A stretch of 9,627 bases of DNA from positions 1 to 9,627 of the forward strand of contig CAMWXM010000096.1 in NCBI GenBank assembly GCA_947178195.1, given 5' to 3'. The stretch is from an uncultured Ruminococcus sp. (GTDB taxonomy: Bacteria > Bacillota > Clostridia > Oscillospirales > Ruminococcaceae). Positions 1 to 5,986 of the stretch are shown here, in pieces. A program made the position numbers and the translations under genes. Positions within the stretch are counted from its first letter, which is position 1; the number at the start of each line of letters is the position of its first letter. Below the pieces are notes generated by a model, which was given only the letters and a program-made list of their open reading frames with translations, did not search any database and was not told the DNA's origin.

Positions 1-21
1 GTTTAATAATCCACAAAATTA

Positions 22-57
22 AGACCCATTTAAGAAGTGGTAACCTTAAATGGGTCT
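22..57 (-). terminator. Rho-independent terminator of the hybrid kinase gene
   Basis: A perfect 13-bp inverted repeat (AGACCCATTTAAG at 22-34 and its complement at 45-57) encloses a 10-base loop. It begins 17 bases past the kinase stop codon. On the minus strand it is followed by TTAATTTTG, which is U-rich but interrupted. The stem is strong and perfectly placed. The flank on the other side (AATTAAATTT on the plus strand) is also AT-rich, so the hairpin could work in both directions. Confidence 0.85.
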
Positions 58-74
58 AATTAAATTTCCGTATA

Positions 75-3000
75 TTATTTTTTCTTACAGAAGATTCTGA
101 GAGCTTCAAACAGTTCGCCGATATTAATAGGCTTTGCGAGATGCATATTCATACCTGATTCAAGAGCCTTATTTTTATCTTCCTCAAAAGCGTTTGCGGT
201 CATAGCAACGATTGGAATATCCGCAAGATCACGGTTTTCAAGAGATCTTATTACCTGCGTTGCTTGATATCCGTCCATATAAGGCATCTGAATATCCATA
301 AGGATAATGTCATAGTAGCCTGGCTCGGATTTGCGTAGCTTTTCAACTGCGATAGAGCCGTCCTCAGCCTCTTCGACAATAATTTCAGCTTCTTCAAGAA
401 TATCCTTAGCAATCTCACGGTTAAGTTCATTGTCCTCAACGAGAAGCAATCTGATGCCTTTAAGGCTTAAATCTGTATATTTCGAATGATTTTTCATTTT
501 ATCTGGTATTTTTTTCTGGATACGGAAGGAAATATGTATTTTTACCGTAGTACCTACTCCCAGTTCGCTTTCAACGAAAATATTTCCGCCCATAAGCTCA
601 ACAAGCTGTTTAGCTATCGGCATACCCAGTCCTGTTCCCTGAATACCACTTGCCGTAGTAGAATGTTCACGGATAAACGCTTCAAAGATATGTTCCTTAA
701 ATTCGCTGTTCATTCCTATACCTGTATCTTCAACGATAAATTCATAGGAAGCGTAGCCATCCTTTTCGGCAGGTATCTGATTTACGGTAACAGTAACAGT
801 TCCGTCCGGGTGTGTAAATTTAATTGCATTACTTATAACGTTAATGAGCACCTGATTAAAATGAAGAATATCGGCATAAACATACTCGTTGGTAATATTA
901 TTCATGCTTGTGATAAGTTTAATATTATGATTTTTAGCAAATTCCTGCATAATAATTATAATTTCTTCAAAATCGGAGGTTAAATTGGAAGCAGTTTCTT
1001 CAATAGATACCTTTCCGCTTTCAATTCTTGCCATATCAAGAACGTTATTGATAAGCTGGAGCAGGTGAGTACCTGAAATTTTCACCTTTTCCAGGCATTC
1101 GTTTACACGTTCTTTATCATCAACATATTTCTGCGCCATAGTAGTAAAGCCGATAATAGCGTTCATAGGAGTACGTATATCATGGGACATATTAAACAAG
1201 AATGCGCTTTTTGCGCTGTTAGCTTCCTCCGCATGCTTCATAGCGACCTGTACCTGTTTCTGGCGATCCTGTTCAGACTTGATCTGGTCGTCCTTATCAA
1301 GGAGACCGATAACAAATTCGGTAGGATCAGGAGAATCGCCAACCTTGATAAATCTCATTTCATAATATTTTACTTTGCCGTTTACACATTTTCTCGGAGT
1401 AGCAATAAAGGATTTGGTTGTTTTAAACTGTTCTTTGATATGATCTATGGACGTAACTTCAGCCACATAATCAATATCTTCCTCATAAACAATAGTATCA
1501 AGATAGAGATTAACAATGTCAAAGTAATCAACGATACCGTTTCTTATTTCATCTCCGAAGAGCTTGTCAACGTCGTAATCTATAACATATGGTTTAACGG
1601 TGTAATTTTCCATATTGACAAGATAAAGTGATGAATATTCGCTTGCAAGAATTTCGATTATCTTATGATTCTTTTTCTGTTCCCTTTTCAGCTTCTGGCG
1701 TTTTGTAACGTCCTTAACTATCGCCATAGCAAGTATATCGCCGGATGTTTCATCTTTAGTCAGAAGGAAGATAACTCTGTTACAAAGCATTACACCTGTT
1801 GGAGTAGTTCCCCAGAAGGTTATCTCCGGCATATGTACGCCCTGATAATAGATATTAATGAGATTTTCACAGTTTATATATTCAACTACTTCGTTAGGAT
1901 TGGTGACTTCATGAGTTTTGACATAATTCCAGAAAAATTCATTGAAATTAAAAGGCTTAGTCATAGTTATTTTGTCGGAAACCATAGTATAATCCCCGTC
2001 AACAATCTCATAAATATCGCTGATAATAAGATTCTGAGAGAGATTGCAGTCAAAAAATCCCACAGCGTCCGAGAAAATGGCTTTCTGGAAATTTCTTTCA
2101 TTAAGCCTTAATGCGTCAAAAATATTATTCTGGTCAAGCTCATGATTTACGATAAAGTCAACATTCTGGATACCGATAATTACACTGTTATGACCGGAAA
2201 TAAGATTATCGCTCATAATTTTGATACGGTAATACAGCTGCTGATTATTTAATGATACTTTATAATTTATATAATAAATTGAAGATTTTGCAAGCTCAGC
2301 CTTAATTTTTTTCTTGTCTATCGCCTTTAAAAAGCCTTCTCTGTCGTTGCTGCAAACATAATTTTCAGCATAATATTTAAAATAGCTGTCAAAGCCGTCA
2401 TGATTATTTATATCGGGAAGATGTTTATTGGTATCAGTATTTGAACAGTACATTATCGAATCATCGTTATCAAGATTTACATAATAAATAGCTTCAAACT
2501 CGCTGTCTATGCTATTGGACACTGTTTCATGCTGCATATAGTTTATCTGCTGTGACTGTATATGTCTTATGCGTTCAGCCTCTGTGTGTATCTGTTCATC
2601 AATATTGTGGATAGCCACGGCAAGATGTACGGCATTTTCATCGTCAATAGCACGTATTATTTTAGCTTGATAATGCTTTGCCGCATACTCTTCAAGCATG
2701 CGGAAGTTTATGGAAAAAACAGTGCTGTTGCTCATTTCCTTTTGCATTCTGCGCTTTTTGAATATATTATAAACACGTTTTCTATCGGGTTCATATATAT
2801 AACTGTTAATGATTGACCGATAATTTTTAACAAAGTCAGTAGAGCTGAGTTTAAGGAATTTACAGTCCTTGAAGTTATCATTCGCCTGATATACAGTAAT
2901 TTTATTTGACCTGAAATCCAGCGAAAAGATACATTCATAATTTTCGGCTGTATGGTCAAACATTATTTTATTTCGTGAAGTTGTTTTCTGTTCGATCCTT

Positions 3001-3854
3001 GAGTTAGTAATATCCTTTAAAACGCTGTACGCAATAATATCACCGGTATCTTCATTTTGGGTTATATAGAACACATTTTTGAGACATACCTCAGTACCGT
3101 CAGGCTCGCTTCTCCAGAAAATAAATTCGGGAGTACTGTTTCCGTCCTTAAAAAGATGTATAAGATATTCACAGCTTATCTCCTGATGGAAATCTTCATT
3201 AAGATAGTCTGAATACCATATTTTAGAAGCTATATCCGAAAGAGTAAACGGAGGGGTAAGACCCATTTCAATAGTTTTTATGTACTCGACTCCGTTTATC
3301 ACAGAATAAATTTCACTTGTTACCATATTCAGAGAAAGATTGCATTCAAAGATTATCATAACATCTTCCGAAAAGATAGCCTTTTTGAACAAACTGTCTT
3401 TTTTAAGCTCGTTTATCTGGCGCATTTCGGTATCTATCTCACGGGACATCATAACAGCCAAATTTTCATCGCCTTCAATAAAAACGATTCTTGTTTCCAT
3501 CCAGTAAGACGGCATGTTATTACTTGAACAGCGGTGGCGCAGGGAAACTTCCTTCTTTCCACCCTTCAGTTCATTGAGCAGAAATTCACTGCTGAACAGA
3601 TAATTGAATTTTGTTTTATGAGGTTTATCGGGAATATGCTTTGTAATTTCTTTTATAAGGTCGTCATATAGACCGCTTTCGCTAAGACGATCGTTCTTGA
3701 GCAATCCGGCTTCAACAATGTTATATTCACCTTTAGTCAGATTTATGCTGATTATCATAGAATAAATACTGCGGAATGCGTTAAGAAGCATAGCAGCGTT
3801 TGTGTTTTCATTCTTATCAAATAGTGAATTATTCATACCTGTACTCGCTTTCAT
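75..3854 (-). CDS. Soluble multi-PAS hybrid sensor histidine kinase/response regulator
   Basis: This 1259-residue protein should sense a signal, autophosphorylate on histidine and pass the phosphate to its own receiver domain. Seen in the sequence: PAS-like modules at about 20-145, 155-285, 300-420, 450-570, 588-718 and 735-858; a coiled linker (860-884); a HisKA domain with H891 in SHDIRTPMNAIIGF; a HATPase domain with N box N1005/N1009, G1 DTGIGM (1043-1048) and G2 GTGLGM (1073-1078); and a C-terminal receiver with acidic pocket E1140/D1141, phosphoacceptor D1187, T1219 and K1241. All catalytic residues are present. There is no signal peptide or hydrophobic segment, so it is probably cytoplasmic. 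No Hpt or output domain is fused, so the phosphate must go to a partner encoded elsewhere. The start is uncertain: ATG at 3854 lacks a clear Shine-Dalgarno and follows an in-frame stop at 3867-3869, while a second ATG at 3836 (Met7) has only a weak GAG upstream. The gene has its own promoter and terminator. The signal is unknown. Confidence 0.95.
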   Translation of the reverse strand: MKASTGMNNSLFDKNENTNAAMLLNAFRSIYSMIISINLTKGEYNIVEAGLLKNDRLSESGLYDDLIKEITKHIPDKPHKTKFNYLFSSEFLLNELKGGKKEVSLRHRCSSNNMPSYWMETRIVFIEGDENLAVMMSREIDTEMRQINELKKDSLFKKAIFSEDVMIIFECNLSLNMVTSEIYSVINGVEYIKTIEMGLTPPFTLSDIASKIWYSDYLNEDFHQEISCEYLIHLFKDGNSTPEFIFWRSEPDGTEVCLKNVFYITQNEDTGDIIAYSVLKDITNSRIEQKTTSRNKIMFDHTAENYECIFSLDFRSNKITVYQANDNFKDCKFLKLSSTDFVKNYRSIINSYIYEPDRKRVYNIFKKRRMQKEMSNSTVFSINFRMLEEYAAKHYQAKIIRAIDDENAVHLAVAIHNIDEQIHTEAERIRHIQSQQINYMQHETVSNSIDSEFEAIYYVNLDNDDSIMYCSNTDTNKHLPDINNHDGFDSYFKYYAENYVCSNDREGFLKAIDKKKIKAELAKSSIYYINYKVSLNNQQLYYRIKIMSDNLISGHNSVIIGIQNVDFIVNHELDQNNIFDALRLNERNFQKAIFSDAVGFFDCNLSQNLIISDIYEIVDGDYTMVSDKITMTKPFNFNEFFWNYVKTHEVTNPNEVVEYINCENLINIYYQGVHMPEITFWGTTPTGVMLCNRVIFLLTKDETSGDILAMAIVKDVTKRQKLKREQKKNHKIIEILASEYSSLYLVNMENYTVKPYVIDYDVDKLFGDEIRNGIVDYFDIVNLYLDTIVYEEDIDYVAEVTSIDHIKEQFKTTKSFIATPRKCVNGKVKYYEMRFIKVGDSPDPTEFVIGLLDKDDQIKSEQDRQKQVQVAMKHAEEANSAKSAFLFNMSHDIRTPMNAIIGFTTMAQKYVDDKERVNECLEKVKISGTHLLQLINNVLDMARIESGKVSIEETASNLTSDFEEIIIIMQEFAKNHNIKLITSMNNITNEYVYADILHFNQVLINVISNAIKFTHPDGTVTVTVNQIPAEKDGYASYEFIVEDTGIGMNSEFKEHIFEAFIREHSTTASGIQGTGLGMPIAKQLVELMGGNIFVESELGVGTTVKIHISFRIQKKIPDKMKNHSKYTDLSLKGIRLLLVEDNELNREIAKDILEEAEIIVEEAEDGSIAVEKLRKSEPGYYDIILMDIQMPYMDGYQATQVIRSLENRDLADIPIVAMTANAFEEDKNKALESGMNMHLAKPINIGELFEALRIFCKKK

Positions 3855-3882
3855 CAGAATTAAAGTTTAAAAGTCTAATTGT

Positions 3883-3922
3883 CTGAAATTCCTGCATAAC
3901 AGAATTTGTCAGGGATTTTCAG
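3883..3922. other. Imperfect hairpin in the kinase 5' leader
   Basis: CTGAAATTCCTG at 3883-3894 pairs with CAGGGATTTTCAG at 3910-3922 across a 15-base loop. Read as plus-strand RNA this gives 12 pairs, one of them a G-U wobble, with one bulged U. Read as minus-strand RNA the wobble becomes an A-C mismatch, so the stem is slightly weaker. It lies about 30 bases upstream of the kinase start and inside its predicted untranslated leader. It could affect translation or be a protein binding site. Nothing else in the sequence fixes its role. Confidence 0.4.
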
Positions 3923-3943
3923 CAATAATCATTATTATCTTAG

Positions 3944-3972
3944 ATTTTATCATATTATAATCAAATTGTCAA
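3944..3972 (-). promoter_or_regulatory. Sigma-A type promoter of the kinase gene
   Basis: On the minus strand there is a perfect -35 TTGACA (3967-3972), a 17-base spacer, and a -10 TAAAAT (3944-3949). Transcription would start near 3937 and give a leader of about 80 bases. The spacer contains a second TATAAT-like run. The promoter lies just after the pyrB terminator hairpin, so the kinase is probably transcribed independently of pyrB. Confidence 0.85.
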
Positions 3973-4019
3973 GTATCATAATAGAAAAATCTGTTGATAC
4001 CTCACAAATATTGATACTT
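3971..4019. repeat. Three copies of a GTATCA heptad upstream of the kinase promoter
   Basis: On the plus strand TTGATAC occurs at 3994-4000 and 4011-4017, 17 bases apart. The inverted form AAGTATCA is at 3971-3978, touching the -35 hexamer. AAGTATCA and TGATACTT (4012-4019) form an 8-bp inverted repeat. The arrangement is compatible with an operator for a regulator of the kinase promoter. It also overlaps the pyrB terminator arms, so part of the symmetry may only reflect RNA structure. Confidence 0.35.
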
Positions 4020-4027
4020 AACAGATT
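3988..4027 (-). terminator. Probable terminator of pyrB
   Basis: On the minus strand an 8-bp stem AATCTGTT/AACAGATT (arms at 4020-4027 and 3988-3995) begins one base after the pyrB stop codon and is followed by TTTCTATT. The loop is long (24 bases) and the stem AT-rich, so termination may be incomplete. An alternative pairing of the GTATC repeats (3971-3978 with 4012-4019) would compete with this stem. Confidence 0.5.
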
Positions 4028-4028
4028 A

Positions 4029-5111
4029 TTAATGTGTCAGCAGCTTTCTTTCATCGCAGTATTCACATTCTACCGTATCGCCGATACCGATAAATGAAGC
4101 AGGAAGATATTCTTCCGTATTTGTGATGCATTTAGGATTGGAGCATCTGCAGTCATGGTGAACAATGCCTTTTAAAAGAGTAGTGCCCTTGCTGCTTTCA
4201 AGCATAGTCATAATAAGAGCCATTCTTACGTACATACCGTATTTAGCCTGATTGAAATAGGCTGCACGCTTGTCGTTGTCAACTTCTATTGCGATTTCGT
4301 CCACACGTGGCATAGGGTGCATGACTATCATATCAAGACGGCTTTTGCTAAGCTTTTTCCTGTCAAGGATATATGTGTCCTTCTGGGCGAAATATTCCGC
4401 TTCACTTGCAAAGCGTTCACGCTGTATCCTGGTCATATACAGCATATCCAGGTCGCCTATTATTTCATCAAGGGAGGTCACTTCTGTATACTTGCTGCCG
4501 CTGGCGGTTATAACGTCCTTTATGTAGGAGGGAAGCCTGAGCTGAGGTGTTGAAATAAGGACAAAGGTGTTACCCGGATATGCGGACAGAGCCTTGCAAA
4601 GCGAATGTACCGTTCTGCCGTACACCAGGTCGCCGCAGAGACCGATATTAAGGTTATCTAGCCTGCCTTTTTCTTCCTTGAGGGTCAGCAGGTCGGTAAG
4701 AGTCTGTGTAGGGTGAAGATGTCCGCCGTCCCCTGCGTTTATTACCGGACAGTCTGCGGTAAGAGCAGCCGCCTTTGCCGCTCCCGCAAGAGGGTGACGC
4801 ATAACGAGAATATCAGAATAATTGCTTACTATTTTAGTGGTATCTTTAAGGTTTTCGCCCTTTGCAACAGATGAGGTTGCTGGGTTGTCAAAGCCTATAA
4901 TACTGCCGCCCAGCCTTATCATAGCCGACTGGAATGACATCTGGGTACGAGTAGAAGGCTCATAAAAAAGCGTGCCCATTATTTTTCCGTCACAGGCGTG
5001 AGTGTAGCGTTGTGGGTGACGTCTTATATCATGACCCAGGTCTATAATCTTGTTCCACCATGAAACAGGAAAATCATTTAAATCTATAAGATGGGGAAAT
5101 CTGGAAATCAT
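4029..5111 (-). CDS. pyrB: Aspartate carbamoyltransferase fused to a PyrI-type zinc domain
   Basis: It joins carbamoyl phosphate and L-aspartate to make N-carbamoyl-L-aspartate, the committed step of pyrimidine synthesis, in the cytoplasm. The catalytic domain (about 1-308) has the carbamoyl-phosphate loop STRT (53-56), S80 and K84 from the neighbouring subunit in SSVAKGE, R105, H133 in HPTQ, R166, R228 in TRIQ, and HPMPRV (265-270). All match residues known in E. coli PyrB. PyrB usually ends near residue 305-310. This protein continues to 360 with Cys323-x4-Cys328-x20-Cys349-x2-Cys352, the four-cysteine pattern of the C-terminal zinc domain of regulatory subunit PyrI. The PyrI nucleotide-binding domain is missing, and no separate pyrI is nearby. 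The zinc domain may stabilise the catalytic trimer or contact a partner. The ATG is preceded by GGAGG (5119-5123) with 7-base spacing. The gene is a single unit with its own likely promoter and terminator. Confidence 0.96.
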   Translation of the reverse strand: MISRFPHLIDLNDFPVSWWNKIIDLGHDIRRHPQRYTHACDGKIMGTLFYEPSTRTQMSFQSAMIRLGGSIIGFDNPATSSVAKGENLKDTTKIVSNYSDILVMRHPLAGAAKAAALTADCPVINAGDGGHLHPTQTLTDLLTLKEEKGRLDNLNIGLCGDLVYGRTVHSLCKALSAYPGNTFVLISTPQLRLPSYIKDVITASGSKYTEVTSLDEIIGDLDMLYMTRIQRERFASEAEYFAQKDTYILDRKKLSKSRLDMIVMHPMPRVDEIAIEVDNDKRAAYFNQAKYGMYVRMALIMTMLESSKGTTLLKGIVHHDCRCSNPKCITNTEEYLPASFIGIGDTVECEYCDERKLLTH

Positions 5112-5212
5112 TTTTTATCCTCCGTTTTTTACTTGAGGCAATACCGTACAAAGATTGTGCTGAAGATACGCAGTCAGATTTTTTGTCAGATTGCATAGAA
5201 ATTCTGCAGGAA

Positions 5213-5264
5213 TACTTGCGTATTTCAAGGAATTATGTGTAATATGATGGAAAATATGCAAGTA
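5213..5264. promoter_or_regulatory. 12-bp inverted repeat spanning the pyrB promoter
   Basis: TACTTGCGTATT (5213-5224) pairs with AATATGCAAGTA (5253-5264), with one G-U wobble at 5220/5257. The next position, 5225/5252, also pairs. The right arm covers the proposed pyrB -35 hexamer, and the proposed -10 lies in the 27-base loop. It could be a looped operator, a repressor site or a structural stem. No PyrR-binding consensus was seen. Confidence 0.4.
5232..5261 (-). promoter_or_regulatory. Candidate pyrB promoter
   Basis: On the minus strand the -35 is TTGCAT (5256-5261), the spacer is 18 bases, and the -10 is CATAAT (5232-5237). This is a moderate match, weaker than the asnB and kinase promoters. 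A start near 5225 would give a leader of about 115 bases containing one arm of the palindromic repeat just before the ribosome binding site. The promoter lies wholly inside the 120-bp segment that interrupts the repeat. Read-through from the HD gene is the alternative source of pyrB transcript. Confidence 0.45.
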
Positions 5265-5314
5265 GATTCAGTGCAAAGCCTTTAGGCGGTCTTTGTGCGG
5301 TGTTGCCTTAAATG

Positions 5315-5983
5315 TTATAAAAGCGACGAGCCGTTTACTATCATTCTGAATTGTATGCCCAAGAAGGAGCATGCACGTTTACACAGAAGCATACGGTTTA
5401 AAAATATTTCAAAGTATTCGATAACATTTGAAATTTCCGTATCTATTATCATATCAAGAATTATTGCCGTTTTGCTTTCGTTAAAATATATGGCTGATTT
5501 TTCAACGGCATAGTTTACCCTGTCGTGAATATCAAAGGTAAGAAAGTCGTCATTTCTGACTCTGCTGCGCCTTACGTCGGTTTTATCAGCGATAATGAGA
5601 GCAGCTGAGATTGCATCAACAGGCTGCGCCGTAGATTCATCGTGATTGCCGATAGCGGATATGACAGAGCATATTTCAGAGGCAGGCATGCTTAAATTGT
5701 CAAGAAGGCGGAATGCCATTACCGCACCGCTCTGAGCGTGGTCGATACGGTTTATAACATTTCCTATGTCGTGCATGATACCTGCTATCTTAGCAAGCTC
5801 AATCTGGCGCTCATCATATCCCAGGGTTTCCAAGATCATGCTTGCGTTCTGGGCAACAGTTTCAACGTGAGCGAAGGAATGCTCCGTATAGCCTTGAATT
5901 TCAAGAGCCTTATCCGCACGCCTTATATATTCCATAATATCGGGATTTTGTTTTATATATTTATAGGTTACAATACTTGACAT
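5315..5983 (-). CDS. HD-domain phosphohydrolase of unknown substrate
   Basis: This 222-residue soluble protein has the metal-binding pattern of HD-superfamily phosphohydrolases: H39 (HSFAHVETVA), H71-D72 (GIMHDIGN), H82 (DHAQSG), H114 (GNHDEST) and D134 (ADKTD). The HDIGN and NHD segments suggest two bound metals and an intact active site, for a nucleotide or other phosphate ester. The C-terminal part (about 150-222) is not a domain I can name, but the protein looks full length. It starts 3 bases after the asnB stop, and its ribosome binding site lies in the last asnB codons. The pair should be co-transcribed and made together. Nothing in the sequence links it to asparagine chemistry beyond that position. 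It lacks the RelA/SpoT synthetase domain and the HD-GYP signature. Confidence 0.9.
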   Translation of the reverse strand: MSSIVTYKYIKQNPDIMEYIRRADKALEIQGYTEHSFAHVETVAQNASMILETLGYDERQIELAKIAGIMHDIGNVINRIDHAQSGAVMAFRLLDNLSMPASEICSVISAIGNHDESTAQPVDAISAALIIADKTDVRRSRVRNDDFLTFDIHDRVNYAVEKSAIYFNESKTAIILDMIIDTEISNVIEYFEIFLNRMLLCKRACSFLGIQFRMIVNGSSLL

Positions 5984-5986
5984 AAA

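Larger units (their letters stand above)
5154..5273. mobile_element. Candidate 120-bp insertion inside the palindromic repeat
   Basis: CAAAG is present on both sides (5149-5153 and 5274-5278). Removing one copy plus the segment restores a repeat that aligns end to end with the compact copy at 8048-8098. The ends are loosely inverted: CTGAA-nn-TAC-n-CA near 5160-5172, and the complement of CTGAA-nn-TAC in 5262-5271. It encodes nothing recognisable. It is either a tiny non-autonomous insertion with a 5-bp target duplication, or the core of a longer ancestral repeat that the other copy has lost. Confidence 0.4.
5134..5311. repeat. Interrupted palindromic repeat, copy 1 (between the HD gene and pyrB)
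   Basis: Arms at 5134-5154 and 5290-5310 pair at all 21 positions when read as plus-strand RNA, with three G-U wobbles (5135/5309, 5142/5302, 5147/5297). As DNA this is 18 of 21 matches. The segment 5274-5311 closely resembles one end of the compact element at 8048-8098, and 5134-5153 resembles the other end. The compact form is therefore split here by 5154-5273. An inner hairpin GCC-TTTA-GGC lies at 5278-5287. The repeat ends 3 bases after the HD gene stop and about 10 bases before the pyrB ribosome binding site, so it makes up nearly the whole gap. No transposase is encoded. It is best described as a miniature, MITE-like or REP-like repeat. Confidence 0.7.

Noticed and set aside
486..2111. 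Plus-strand open frames opposite the kinase gene
   Set aside because: They lie inside a well-supported coding region, show low-complexity aromatic-rich translations typical of an antisense frame, and have no ribosome binding sites or known motifs.
5112..5314. PyrR-type attenuator or uracil-responsive leader before pyrB
   Set aside because: I found no PyrR-binding consensus loop and no terminator with a U run on the minus strand. The structure is explained by the palindromic repeat.
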